Source of the DNA: Demequina sp. NBRC 110055
Lineage (GTDB): Bacteria; Actinomycetota; Actinomycetes; Actinomycetales; Demequinaceae
Direction of reading: 5' to 3'
Assembly: GCF_002090135.1 (NCBI RefSeq)
Contig: NZ_BBRL01000004.1
Coordinates: 806,001 to 870,000 of the forward strand
Length of the DNA stretch: 64,000 nucleotides
Shown: piece after piece, positions 28,872-37,777 of the stretch
Position numbering within the stretch: position 1 is the first letter of the stretch
Layout: the number at the start of each line of letters is the position of its first letter
Translations under genes and position numbers: made by a program
Notes under the pieces: generated by a model
Seen by the model: only the letters and a program-made list of their open reading frames with translations
Told to the model about the DNA's origin: nothing
The model's database searches: none

Positions 28872-29684
28872 ATGAAAAGGCCGATGCGCACGCTGGCATT
28901 CGTGGGCGCGTCTGCCCTACTCCTGACGGGTTGCACCGGCGATCCGGAGCCGGTGATCTCGACGTCGGCGACCTCGGCGCCTGTCCCCAGCATCTCTGCG
29001 CCGGACGTCGAATCCTCGCCCCAGGGAGGCGATGTTGACGTCACGCCGGCCAGTTACATCGTGACCGCCCCTAGCGACAGGGTCGACGTGTACGACGAGG
29101 TCGACGGCACTGTGACCCAGACCGTGGCCGCGGAGGACGTCCTCAGCGCACCGGGACAGACGCCGCTGACGTTCCTGGTGAAGGAGCTGCGCGACGACTG
29201 GGCCGAGGTGTACCTGCCCGTGCGCCCCAACGGCTCCACGGGCTGGATCCCGCTGGCCGACGAGCAGTTGACCGCGACGTCCTACCGCCTCGAGATCTCG
29301 CTGACGGACTTCACGCTGAGCCTCTTCGAGGGCGACGATGAGGTCTTCACCGCCGAGGTGGGCGTGGGTCGTGACGACCGCCCCACCCCCGGCGGGGTCT
29401 ACTACATCCGTGAGCTCTTGCAGCCGCCGGATCCCGAGGGCGTCTACGGCCCGTTCGCCTACGGCCTGTCGGGCTACTCGCCCGTCCTGGACGAGTTCAA
29501 GGGCGGCGAGGCGATCATCGGCATTCATGGCACCGACGAGCCCGACAGGCTCGGCAGCTACGTCTCCTCGGGCTGCATCCGCATGGCCAACGACGCGATC
29601 ACGGAGCTCGTCACCGAGTTCGGCGTCCCGCTGGGCACGCCGGTCTACATTTCCGACCAGGCCGCGGACCTGACCGCGGCCTAA
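28872..29684 (+). CDS. L,D-transpeptidase (YkuD) lipoprotein
   Basis: This 270-residue lipoprotein (signal ends LLLTGC) has an SH3-like N-terminal domain (residues about 60-130) and a C-terminal YkuD catalytic domain starting YRLEISLTDFTLSLFEGDD. The catalytic motif is IGIHGTDEP followed by YVSSGCIRM, with the nucleophilic cysteine in SSGC. Such enzymes form 3-3 peptidoglycan cross-links or attach proteins to the wall outside the membrane. The ATG at 28872 follows GGAGG; the 63-nt upstream in-frame extension lacks a signal peptide. Confidence 0.92.
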   Translation: MKRPMRTLAFVGASALLLTGCTGDPEPVISTSATSAPVPSISAPDVESSPQGGDVDVTPASYIVTAPSDRVDVYDEVDGTVTQTVAAEDVLSAPGQTPLTFLVKELRDDWAEVYLPVRPNGSTGWIPLADEQLTATSYRLEISLTDFTLSLFEGDDEVFTAEVGVGRDDRPTPGGVYYIRELLQPPDPEGVYGPFAYGLSGYSPVLDEFKGGEAIIGIHGTDEPDRLGSYVSSGCIRMANDAITELVTEFGVPLGTPVYISDQAADLTAA

Positions 29685-29696
29685 GGCGGCTTCAGT

Positions 29697-29723
29697 ACGG
29701 CCGATGCACCACGCATCGGCCGT
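29697..29723 (+). terminator. Hairpin after the L,D-transpeptidase gene
   Basis: ACGGCCGATGC pairs perfectly with GCATCGGCCGT around ACCAC, 12 nt after the stop; only a weak T-tract (CTTGT) follows. The stem is made of the over-represented octamer GGCCGATG in inverted copies. Confidence 0.6.
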
Positions 29724-29756
29724 CTTGTCGTGCCTTCCGTAGGGGAGACAAAAGGC

Positions 29757-29797
29757 GGGCCCCCTCCCGCGAGGCTGAGGCTCGCGGGAGGGGGCCC
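29757..29797 (-). terminator. Terminator of the large secreted-protein gene
   Basis: A 17-bp perfect stem, GGGCCCCCTCCCGCGAG with CTCGCGGGAGGGGGCCC, has a 7-nt loop and is followed by CCTTTTG on the minus strand. Confidence 0.85.
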
Positions 29798-29824
29798 TCC
29801 GGCTGACTAGTGCAGGGGTGCGTG

Positions 29825-32800
29825 TCAGCCGGTGTACGTGACGCTCGCGACGCGAACAGCCACGGGCTTGGGGGCGTCGGCGACCTTGGTCGGCGTGAGC
29901 GGCGGCGCGTCGAGCACCACGGTCGTGGTGGTCGGCGGGTTGGCCGCGCAGGTCGGGGTGGCCGGCGGGTAGTTCACCGTCACCGTGGTCTCGGGGTTGA
30001 CCTGGACCAGGACCTGCACGCCGTCACGCGTCCAACCGAAGTTGTCCTGGGGGTCGTCCACCGGCATCCACTCGCCGTCCTCGTCCTGGACCCAGCCGGG
30101 CCAGTCGGTGGCGACGAAGGTGTCTCCGTTGGTCGGGTCGATCTGGTCCTCGGTGTAGCCCGCCGCGGGTGCGACGGCCGCTCCGGGCCAGAGGATCCGG
30201 CCTTCGCCCAGCGGGTAGGTGCCCGGCAGGGTGTAGTCCTCGCCATCGGGGTTGACGAAGGTGATGGTGGCCATGGGCTCCTCACCCTCCTCGACTCCGT
30301 CGAGCGGCTGGTCATCGGGGTTGGTGACCACGATGTTGTAGGACAGCCACGGGGCATCGGCCACACAGGTGCCGCCGATGAAGGACCCGGTCAGCGTGGG
30401 CTCTGCGGGCTCCTCACAGCCGCCGGCGAACATGTCGTCGCGCCATAGCTGGTCGGTCTCGGAGTTGAACATCGACTCCATGATCGTGAGGGGAGACCAC
30501 TCGCCATCGGCCTCCGAGCAGATCTGGATGGGCGTGCACTCCAGGCCGTTGACCCACGCGATGGCACCCGCGGGGGCCTCGCCGTAGTAGGTCACCATCT
30601 GGGCGGCCCCGTCGGTGAACTCGCAGACCTCGATCACGGGGGGCTCACAGTCGCCCGCGGCGGCGGGGTAGGTGACGCCGGTGATCTCGGTCTCCGGGTT
30701 GAGCTGGACCGTCACGGTCGCGCCGTCACGGGTCCACCCGTAGTTGTCGGTGCCCACGTTCTTCAGCACGCCGTCGATGGTGTCCCAACCAGGCCAGGCG
30801 TTGGGGTTGCCGTCGCCGTCGGTACCGAAGCCGGGCCACTCGATCTGGCCGGACCACAGCGGGTAGTCCGCAGGGTCGATGGCCACGGTGGTCGACCAGG
30901 GGGTGAAGCCCTCCTTCGAGAACGTGATGGTGATCTCGGTGAGGTCGCTGGCCTCGTTGGGCAACTGGGCGGCCGGGTCGTTGAGGTCAACCGTCCAGTT
31001 GATCAGCGGCGTCCCGTCGGAGCAGATGGCCTCGACGTACGAGCTGTCGATGTCGAAGCAGTCCTCGTCGGGCTCGTCGATGGTGAACTCGTACGTGAAC
31101 AGCGCGTAGGGGTTCAGCTCGATGACCATCGGCTGCACCAGTCCCGGCTCGGCGAGCACGGGCGCGGGCATGGCGGTGATGCGGTAGTCACCCGGGCCCA
31201 GGTCGAGGGCACTGATGTCCACCTCGGCCCCCGGCAGGAACGGGCCGTAGGTGTCGACGACGGTGACGCCGTCCTCGCCGAGCTTCACCAGGGTGAACAC
31301 CACGGGGCTCTGGAAGGAGCCGATCACGGCCTCGTAGTCGAACCCGCCGAAGTCGGGGTTGAGGCAGGTGAGGTCGGTGTGCGTGCCACCGGCGCTCGGC
31401 GTGACGGGGGTCGCACAGTCGTTCTTCCAGTAGTCGAGCCAGGCCTCCCAGCCGGACTCGCCCTCGAACTCCTCGGGCCAGTTCCTGCCGTCGAAGGCGA
31501 TGGTGTACCCGTTCTTCTCGACGCTGAACGGCGGGATGATGTCGGCGTCGTGCGTGCCGCTATCGGTGCCGTGGCCATTCGCGAAGTCGAACTCCCACTG
31601 CGAGCCGTTGAAGATCGCGTTGAACGAGATCTCGATGTTGTTGAACGGGTTCTGGCCGGACTCGGTGGCGTGGCAGATCTTCACCTTGTCAGAGACGTCG
31701 AAGCAGTCGCGGGCGTCGCCGGTCCACTCCGTGTACTCCTCGGGCAGGTCCTCCTCGTAGTAGTCCTGGCCGTACCAGCCACCCTCGCCCTCTTCGCAGA
31801 TGGTGACGACCGGGCCGCAGTACTTGGCGTCGACCGCGGTCTCGATGGCGGGGTCGCCCTCCCAGAGGGTGGCGTACTCGTAGCCACCGTCACCGTCGGG
31901 GACGCAGTACTCGTCGTTGGTGAGCTCGCAGCCGGCGGGGACGGGGGCCTGCTCGGAGTAGTTCTCCCACAGGACGTAGTGGTCCCAGCCCTGCGCTGCG
32001 GGGTTGGCGGACGCCGCGAGCGAGGCGTGGCTCGCGGTCCCGGTGTCCTTGTCGAACACGCAGTAGTCCACCGGCGGAGGCTCGCATTCGCCCGAGTTCT
32101 CGATCTTGATGATCCAGTGGACCATCTCGGGGGTCCAGATGGCGTCGTCGGCAGGCTTGCCGCCGTTGGGCCACGTCAGCAGCTTGGAGCTGCGCAGGTT
32201 GTCGAGGACGCCCTGGTCCGAGGTGCCGTCGATCCGGTAGCGGTCCAGCTGGATCCACTGGTCGACGTCACAGACCGGCACTCCACAGTCGCCGGAGCCG
32301 AGCAGGGCCTCCTTGCTGGCGCCCTCGGCCAGCCACTTCTGCGGGAAGTTCGCCTGGGTGACGACGGCCTGGTAGCCCTCGACCAGCCTGTCGACCCCCT
32401 GGTCGACCTTCCAGCAGACGTAGACGTAGTAGTAGCAGTCGGTGGTGGAGCCGCGCTTGAACTTCAGCTCGTAGCCCATCTCTTGGATGGCTGCGATCTG
32501 GTTCTCGCTGAAGTTCTCGCACACGGGCGGCGGGGGAGTCTCACACTTCTTCGGGTCCACGGCGGTGTAGCCCACCTCGTCGTCGTACACGGAGACCTTC
32601 TCGAAGCCGCCGTTGCCGTCGGCCACACAGATCTCGATCATCGACGGCGTGCAGTCGGACTCGTCGACCTGGTCGCGCGGCAGGCCGCCCTCGGCAACCT
32701 CGACGATGTCGGCGACATCGTTCTCGGCGTCCCACTGGCACACATACATGGGGTCGGGCGTGGGCTCGCCGCAGTCAACGTTGGGCCAGATGTCGAGTTC

Positions 32801-33433
32801 ATTGACCTGGATGAAGGTGATACGGAAGTACTCCCAGTTCAGCGTGGCCCACTTCGCGGTGTCCCTGAAGTTCACGGTGTAGGTCTTCTGCCCGTATCCC
32901 GGGGTGTTGACGTCCCAGTGCCAGGAGATGGACTCCTCGGGGCCAAAGGGCTTGCCGTCGTCGTCCAGCTGTTGGATCTTGAAGTTGATGTGCTGGCCGT
33001 CGAAGGCGTACGGCCAGGTGGCGGTGATGGTGCCGTCGCAGTAGTACTCGACGGTCGGCTTGCCCTGCGGCACGTAGTGCACCATGTAGTGCGACACGTC
33101 CTTGCCGGACGAGTGCGTGATGGTGACCGTCTTGGCCGGCGGGTCGACGTTCTTGATCTCCGGCCCGTTGCCGTTCTGCGTGGAAGCGGACTTCACGCAG
33201 TACTTGTCGATGAGTTTGCCGGCGGGCGCGGTGACCTCGACCGATTTCTTATCTCCGGTGACGTCGATCTTGTTCGACCAGCCGTCGCCCGAGACGATGT
33301 CGGAACAGACTTTGACGGAGTCGTCGGTCCCGGTGGCGAGCGCCGGGAGCGACGCCGTCGTCAGTCCGATCATGGCGAGTGTCGCGGCAACCACCGCAGC
33401 CACCCACATGTGGAAATGGGTCCTCAGCTTCAT
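29825..33433 (-). CDS. Large Cys-rich repetitive secreted surface protein
   Basis: This 1202-residue exported protein starts with a Sec signal peptide (MKLRTHFHMWVAAVVAATL... ending SLPALATG) behind AAAGGAGG. It is acidic and rich in Trp, Asp and Pro, with many paired cysteines. Short modules recur: (V/I)C..(D/E)G.GG(F/Y)...(V/L) blocks near residues 240, 500, 540 and 930, a KICHATESGQNPFNN block near 585 of a type common in actinobacterial surface proteins, and two similar modules of about 130 residues ending DN(Y/F)GWTRDG..V.VQ(L/V)NPET near 890 and 1145. The C-terminus is a Thr/Pro tail without LPxTG, membrane helix or basic end, so it is probably released or bound non-covalently. Its function is unknown; adhesion or matrix is a guess. 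Confidence 0.8.
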   Translation of the reverse strand: MKLRTHFHMWVAAVVAATLAMIGLTTASLPALATGTDDSVKVCSDIVSGDGWSNKIDVTGDKKSVEVTAPAGKLIDKYCVKSASTQNGNGPEIKNVDPPAKTVTITHSSGKDVSHYMVHYVPQGKPTVEYYCDGTITATWPYAFDGQHINFKIQQLDDDGKPFGPEESISWHWDVNTPGYGQKTYTVNFRDTAKWATLNWEYFRITFIQVNELDIWPNVDCGEPTPDPMYVCQWDAENDVADIVEVAEGGLPRDQVDESDCTPSMIEICVADGNGGFEKVSVYDDEVGYTAVDPKKCETPPPPVCENFSENQIAAIQEMGYELKFKRGSTTDCYYYVYVCWKVDQGVDRLVEGYQAVVTQANFPQKWLAEGASKEALLGSGDCGVPVCDVDQWIQLDRYRIDGTSDQGVLDNLRSSKLLTWPNGGKPADDAIWTPEMVHWIIKIENSGECEPPPVDYCVFDKDTGTASHASLAASANPAAQGWDHYVLWENYSEQAPVPAGCELTNDEYCVPDGDGGYEYATLWEGDPAIETAVDAKYCGPVVTICEEGEGGWYGQDYYEEDLPEEYTEWTGDARDCFDVSDKVKICHATESGQNPFNNIEISFNAIFNGSQWEFDFANGHGTDSGTHDADIIPPFSVEKNGYTIAFDGRNWPEEFEGESGWEAWLDYWKNDCATPVTPSAGGTHTDLTCLNPDFGGFDYEAVIGSFQSPVVFTLVKLGEDGVTVVDTYGPFLPGAEVDISALDLGPGDYRITAMPAPVLAEPGLVQPMVIELNPYALFTYEFTIDEPDEDCFDIDSSYVEAICSDGTPLINWTVDLNDPAAQLPNEASDLTEITITFSKEGFTPWSTTVAIDPADYPLWSGQIEWPGFGTDGDGNPNAWPGWDTIDGVLKNVGTDNYGWTRDGATVTVQLNPETEITGVTYPAAAGDCEPPVIEVCEFTDGAAQMVTYYGEAPAGAIAWVNGLECTPIQICSEADGEWSPLTIMESMFNSETDQLWRDDMFAGGCEEPAEPTLTGSFIGGTCVADAPWLSYNIVVTNPDDQPLDGVEEGEEPMATITFVNPDGEDYTLPGTYPLGEGRILWPGAAVAPAAGYTEDQIDPTNGDTFVATDWPGWVQDEDGEWMPVDDPQDNFGWTRDGVQVLVQVNPETTVTVNYPPATPTCAANPPTTTTVVLDAPPLTPTKVADAPKPVAVRVASVTYTG

Positions 33434-33505
33434 TGCATTCCTCCTTTGCCGCGGCTGGCGCCCCCCAGAGCGCCCCTCAGCGCCGCGACACTTAAGGACG
33501 ACGGT

Positions 33506-33521
33506 AGTGATATTTGTCACA
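33506..33521. promoter_or_regulatory. CRP/GlxR-like box 1
   Basis: AGTGA-TATTTG-TCACA matches the TGTGA-N6-TCACA consensus with one mismatch; it lies 73 bp upstream of the secreted-protein start. Confidence 0.5.
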
Positions 33522-33573
33522 CTGGCAACTTGGACGTGTTGCTGATGTGGCTGATGTGACAGGAGAATCGTCG

Positions 33574-33589
33574 TGTGACGAAAGTCACA
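33574..33589. promoter_or_regulatory. CRP/GlxR-like box 2
   Basis: TGTGA-CGAAAG-TCACA is an exact match to the CRP/GlxR consensus TGTGA-N6-TCACA, about 210 bp upstream of the dehydrogenase start and 140 bp upstream of the divergent gene. Confidence 0.65.
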
Positions 33590-33666
33590 GTGTTATCGGC
33601 GTGGAAAGCGTGATGCTCCCAAAACCGGGACCAAGGGCCCACGCCCGGACCACACGACCGCGACCC

Positions 33667-33762
33667 GACAGTTCGCACCGGGACGCCCCGCGACGCACCG
33701 CGGACGACCCTCGCGGCACCAAGATCACCGGCGCGCCCGCCCGCGATCCGGTTCACACCGTC
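33667..33762. repeat. Intergenic inverted-repeat element, copy C (diverged)
   Basis: GACAGTTCGCACCG at the left and CGGTTCACACCGTC at the right lie 96 bp apart, matching the ends and size of copies A (23806) and B (13289). The interior is more diverged. Confidence 0.45.
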
Positions 33763-33798
33763 GGCGGGGCGTCCGAGCAGCCGAGCCCCAGTGGAACA

Positions 33799-36684
33799 AT
33801 GGCGCCCGTGACGATCGCCCCGGAGAGCACCGACCTGGCCGCACACCTGCGCGCGCGCGTGGACGGGGAGGTCGACGACAGCCCCCGGCGCCGCGCCGAG
33901 TACTCGACCGACGCCTCCAATTACCGCGTCCCGCCCCAGGTGGTCGTCTTCCCGCGTGACACCGACGACCTCGAGGCCGCGCTCGCGGCCGCGCGAGAGA
34001 TCGCCGCCCCGGTCACCATGCGCGGCGGCGGCACGTCCGTGGCCGGCAACTCCATCGGCCCCGGCGTCGTCATCGACACCAGCCGCCACATGAACCGGCT
34101 GCTCGAGCTCGACCCCGAAAACCGCACGGCCCGCGTCCAGCCCGGCCTCATCCTGGGCGACCTCCAAAAGGAAGCAGCCAAGCACGGCCTGCGCTTCGGC
34201 CCCGACCCCTCCACCACCAACCGCGCGACGCTCGGCGGCCTGATCGGCAACAACGCGTGCGGCCCCCACGCCGTCGCCCACGGCAAGACCAGCGACAACG
34301 TCCACGCCCTCGAGGTCATCACCGGCGACGGCCGCCGCCTCACCGCCGGCCGCAAGGGCACCGCCGCCATCGACGGACTCGACGACCTCATCCGCGCCAA
34401 CCTCGCGCTGATCCGCACCGAGTTCGGTCGGTTCGAGCGCCAGGTCAGCGGCTACTCGCTCCAGCACCTGCTGCCCGAGCTCGGCGGCGACCTCGCCCGC
34501 TTCCTGGTCGGCACCGAGGGCACGCTCGCCACCACGCTCGAGGCCACCGTGCGCCTGGTCCCCATCGCCCCCGTGCGCCTCACGGTCGCCTTCGGCTACG
34601 AGGACATGCCCCAGGCGGCCGATGCCGTCGTGCCGATCATGGCCCACTCACCCCACGCGGTGGAGGGCCTGGATGCCCGCCTCATCGCCCGCATCCGCGC
34701 CGCCAAGGGTGACCAGGCCATCCCCGACCTGCCGCCGGGAGCCGGCTGGCTGTTCGTCGAGGTCGGAGCCGACACCGAGGACGAGGCGCGGGAGATTCTG
34801 GCGAGGATCACGGCCGATGCCGGCACCAGCTCCGTACGGGTCCTCGAGGATCCTGCGGAGGCCGCGCGCCTGTGGGCCATCCGCGCCGACGGCGCCGGGC
34901 TCGCCGGACGCAGCGCCGACAACAAGGAGTGCTGGCCCGGCTGGGAGGACGCCGCCGTCCCGCCCGAGAACCTGGGCACGTATTTGCGCGAGTTCGACAC
35001 GCTCATGGACAGCCACGGCGTCACGGGCCAGCCGTTCGGCCACTTCGGCGACGGCTGCATCCACGTGCGCCTCGACATCCCGCTCCAGGACGACGGCAGG
35101 CCCCTGCGCGCCTTCATGGAGGACGCCGCCGCGCTGGTCGCCCGCCACGGCGGGTCCCTCAGCGGCGAGCATGGCGACGGCCGCGCCCGCGGCGAGCTGC
35201 TCCACACGATGTACTCGCCCGAGGCCATCGGCCTGTTCGGCGACATCAAGCGCCTCTTCGACCCCCAGCGCCACCTCAACCCCGGAGTGGTGGTCGACCC
35301 CGCCCCCCTGGACGCCGACCTGCGCCGCCCCGCCGCGCCCCGCACGCCCAAATCCACGGGCCTCGCCTTCGCGCACGACCACGGTGACCTCACCGAGGCC
35401 GTCCACCGCTGCACAGGTGTGGGGAAGTGCCGCGCTGACTCCATCGGCGGCAACAACGGCTTCATGTGCCCCAGTTACACGGCCACCAAGGACGAGAAGG
35501 ACGTCACGCGCGGCCGCGCGCGCGTGCTGCAGGACGCCATCAACGGCACGCTCATCGGTGGATTGAAGGCCCCCGAGGTACGCGAGTCGCTCGACCTGTG
35601 CCTGAGCTGCAAGGCCTGCAGTTCCGACTGCCCGTCGGGCGTCGACATGGCCGCCTACAAGGCCGAGGTGCTTCACCGCACCTACAAGAACAAGATCCGC
35701 CCCGTCGCGCACTACTCCATTGGGTGGCTGCCGCGCTGGCTCAAGGCCATCGGCATCGCGCCGGGTCTCGTCAACGCGGCGCTCAAACCCCGGTGGATCC
35801 AGAAGACCGCGGTGAGCCTCGCCGGCATGGACACCCGCAGGACGTTGCCCACCTTCTCGACCACGCCGTTCCGCAAGTCTGCCGTCGCGAAGGCGAGGCG
35901 GAAGGGGAAGCCGGCCACGGCATCGGCCGCCGGAAACCGGGTTGTCTTGTGGGCGGACAGCTTCACGGACGGCCTGGACGCGCAGATCCCCGCCGCGATG
36001 GTGTCGGTGCTCGAGGACGCGGGCTTCGAGGTCATCGTGCCCGAGCAGTCCGTGTGCTGCGGCGTCACCTGGATCTCGACGGGCCAGCTGGACGGCGCCC
36101 GCCGCCGCCTCCAGGACCTGCTCCAGGTGCTGGGTCCGTACGCGGTCAACGGCATCCCGATCATCGGCGTCGAGCCTAGTTGCACCGCCACGCTGCGCGG
36201 CGACCTCACGGAATTGCTGCCCGACGACCCTCGCGCTCACGCGGTGGCTCGCGGTACGTTCTCCCTGGCTGAGGTGCTGATGGGGAAGGCGCCGGCCAGA
36301 CCACGTGAGGGGTGGAGCGTGCCACGACTGGACGATGTGACCGCGGTGGTGCAGCCGCACTGCCACCACTACTCGGTGACCGGCTTCACGCCGGACCACG
36401 AACTGCTGAAGACGGCAGGCGCGAGCGTGACGGAGACGGCGGGCTGCTGCGGGCTGGCCGGCAACTGGGGCACGGAGAAGCGTCACTACGACACGTCCGT
36501 CGCGGTCGCAGAGAACTCGCTGCTGCCGGCGCTGCGCCACGCCCCCGATGGTGCGATCTACCTGGCCGATGGCGTCAGCTGCCGCACCCAGGCCGAGGAC
36601 CTCGCCGGCACGCGCGGCATGCATCTCGCGGAGTTGCTCGCGGAGCGCATCGGCGTTTGGCCCGACGCAGGTGCGACGGCATGA
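33799..36684 (+). CDS. Fused FAD-linked oxidase / Fe-S dehydrogenase (YdiJ type)
   Basis: This protein of about 961 residues fuses a GlcD-like flavin half to a GlcF-like iron-sulfur half, as in YdiJ-type D-2-hydroxyacid (D-2-hydroxyglutarate or D-lactate) dehydrogenases. The FAD-binding segment has VTMRGGGTSVAGNSIG near residue 75 and LGGLIGNNACGPHA near 145. The FAD-oxidase C domain has GHFGDGCIHVR and SGEHGDGRARGEL. Cysteine motifs follow: CTGVGKC, CLSCKACSSDCPSG, and the CCG-domain pairs CCGVTW and CCGLAGNWG. ATG at 33799 or GTG at 33808 could start it; neither has a strong ribosome site. Electrons probably go to the respiratory chain. The CRP-like boxes upstream fit carbon-source control. 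Confidence 0.9.
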   Translation: MAPVTIAPESTDLAAHLRARVDGEVDDSPRRRAEYSTDASNYRVPPQVVVFPRDTDDLEAALAAAREIAAPVTMRGGGTSVAGNSIGPGVVIDTSRHMNRLLELDPENRTARVQPGLILGDLQKEAAKHGLRFGPDPSTTNRATLGGLIGNNACGPHAVAHGKTSDNVHALEVITGDGRRLTAGRKGTAAIDGLDDLIRANLALIRTEFGRFERQVSGYSLQHLLPELGGDLARFLVGTEGTLATTLEATVRLVPIAPVRLTVAFGYEDMPQAADAVVPIMAHSPHAVEGLDARLIARIRAAKGDQAIPDLPPGAGWLFVEVGADTEDEAREILARITADAGTSSVRVLEDPAEAARLWAIRADGAGLAGRSADNKECWPGWEDAAVPPENLGTYLREFDTLMDSHGVTGQPFGHFGDGCIHVRLDIPLQDDGRPLRAFMEDAAALVARHGGSLSGEHGDGRARGELLHTMYSPEAIGLFGDIKRLFDPQRHLNPGVVVDPAPLDADLRRPAAPRTPKSTGLAFAHDHGDLTEAVHRCTGVGKCRADSIGGNNGFMCPSYTATKDEKDVTRGRARVLQDAINGTLIGGLKAPEVRESLDLCLSCKACSSDCPSGVDMAAYKAEVLHRTYKNKIRPVAHYSIGWLPRWLKAIGIAPGLVNAALKPRWIQKTAVSLAGMDTRRTLPTFSTTPFRKSAVAKARRKGKPATASAAGNRVVLWADSFTDGLDAQIPAAMVSVLEDAGFEVIVPEQSVCCGVTWISTGQLDGARRRLQDLLQVLGPYAVNGIPIIGVEPSCTATLRGDLTELLPDDPRAHAVARGTFSLAEVLMGKAPARPREGWSVPRLDDVTAVVQPHCHHYSVTGFTPDHELLKTAGASVTETAGCCGLAGNWGTEKRHYDTSVAVAENSLLPALRHAPDGAIYLADGVSCRTQAEDLAGTRGMHLAELLAERIGVWPDAGATA

Positions 36685-37241
36685 GCCTCAAGCGCCTGGG
36701 CGGCTGGATCTTCTGGCTCGCGTTGCTCGCCGGCGTCATCGCCGCGGCGGGCTGGAAGGTCTACGTGGACCCCGACGCCGACGCCGCGCCCGAGCAGTCC
36801 GACGTCGCGTACGTCATCGGCCCGCCCACCGACGCGCGCATGCAGGTGGCGCTCGAGATGCTCGAGTCCGGCAGCGCCGACACGCTCATGGTCTCGCTCA
36901 ACCCCGACGAGACCGAGTGGTCGCTCGCGCAAGCCGCGTGCGCGGGCGCGGGGGACTTCGCCCGCTACCGGGTGCTGTGCGACATGCCCGACCCGTTCAC
37001 CACGCGCGGCGAGGCCCAGTGGCTGGAGTCCGAGGTCACAGCGAACGAGTGGGACAGCGCCTCGGTCATCACCTTCACGCCGCACATCGAACGCGCACGG
37101 GTGTACATGGAGCGCTGCTTTGGCGGCGACCTGTCGATGATCGACTCGGGGGAGGACCTGGACCCCTGGTACTGGGCCTATCAGTACGCGTACCAGACCG
37201 GTGCTTTCATGAAGGCCGGGCTCACGTACGAGCAGTGCTGA
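36681..37241 (+). CDS. YdcF/ElyC-like (DUF218) membrane-anchored protein
   Basis: This 186-residue protein has one N-terminal transmembrane helix (residues 8-25) and an extracytoplasmic DUF218-like domain: VAYVIGPPTDARMQVALEML, then TTRGEAQWLESEVTANEW and VITFTPHIERARVYMERCF, the order seen in YdcF, SanA and ElyC proteins. These are linked to envelope or cell-wall precursor metabolism. The usual GG near the first strand is replaced by GPP, so it is a divergent member. Its ATG overlaps the preceding stop (ATGA), suggesting co-translation with the dehydrogenase. Confidence 0.72.
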   Translation: MSLKRLGGWIFWLALLAGVIAAAGWKVYVDPDADAAPEQSDVAYVIGPPTDARMQVALEMLESGSADTLMVSLNPDETEWSLAQAACAGAGDFARYRVLCDMPDPFTTRGEAQWLESEVTANEWDSASVITFTPHIERARVYMERCFGGDLSMIDSGEDLDPWYWAYQYAYQTGAFMKAGLTYEQC

Positions 37242-37273
37242 GGAGCGGGCGCCGTCCCGCCACGCGCGCCCCG

Positions 37274-37279
37274 TACCCT
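37274..37279 (+). promoter_or_regulatory. -10 hexamer TACCCT for leaderless CAP lipoprotein gene
   Basis: TACCCT plus 6 nt precedes GTG at 37286 without a Shine-Dalgarno. This sets the start so that the signal peptide begins at residue 1. Confidence 0.5.
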
Positions 37280-37285
37280 AGGGGC

Positions 37286-37777
37286 GTGCTCCGCCGCCTC
37301 GTCCTCGCCTCCCTCGCCGCCCTGACGCTCGCCGCCTGCGCGCCCTCGTCCGAGGCCGTCGACCTCCCTGACGCCGCGGCGTTCGAGCGGCAGATCCTCG
37401 AGCAGGTCAACGTGCTGCGTTTCGACCAGAACGTCGACCGCCTGGAGGCGAGCGAGTGCCTGGCGAACCACGCGCGCGAGCGTGCCACGGGTTTGCTGGG
37501 CGCCGTCGAGGCACCCACCGAGGACCTTCCCGCCGACTGCGGCGACTACGACTACGCCGGCGAGAACGTCTCCCGTTCCGATCAGACCGCCACCGAGGTG
37601 GTCGACACCTGGGCCGCCGAGGCCACCCAGGCGCCCAACCTGGTCGACGAGCAGTTCGAGATCGCGGGCGTGGGCTGTGTGCCCGTCGCGGCCGCCGACA
37701 ACACCCGTGTGGCCGAGGACGGCGAGGGTGTGGCCGGCATGGCCTGCTCGATCATCTTCCAGGGATATACGGCATGA
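37286..37777 (+). CDS. CAP/SCP-domain lipoprotein, degenerate
   Basis: This 163-residue lipoprotein (signal ends LTLAAC) has a CAP-like domain: FERQILEQVNVLRFDQNVDRL matches the first CAP helix, CLANHARERA the second, and YAGENV the GEN motif. The histidine-bearing SPxH segment that usually follows is replaced by WAAEATQAPNLVDEQF, so the metal or ligand site is probably incomplete. Cysteine pairs suggest disulfides outside the cell. GTG at 37286 is supported by the leaderless hexamer. It overlaps a second CAP gene and the two look like a tandem duplication. Confidence 0.8.
   Translation: MLRRLVLASLAALTLAACAPSSEAVDLPDAAAFERQILEQVNVLRFDQNVDRLEASECLANHARERATGLLGAVEAPTEDLPADCGDYDYAGENVSRSDQTATEVVDTWAAEATQAPNLVDEQFEIAGVGCVPVAAADNTRVAEDGEGVAGMACSIIFQGYTA

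Larger units (their letters stand above)
33434..33798. promoter_or_regulatory. Divergent intergenic region with CRP-like boxes and repeat C
   Basis: This 365-bp gap lies between the secreted-protein gene and the FAD/Fe-S dehydrogenase. It contains two CRP/GlxR-like palindromes near 33506 and 33574 and a copy of the intergenic inverted-repeat element (33667-33762). No gene was found. Confidence 0.5.

Noticed and set aside
31379-33559. 726-residue plus-strand frame antisense to the secreted protein
   Set aside because: Val/Gly/Asp-rich shadow without motifs; the opposite strand has signal peptide, repeats, ribosome site and terminator.
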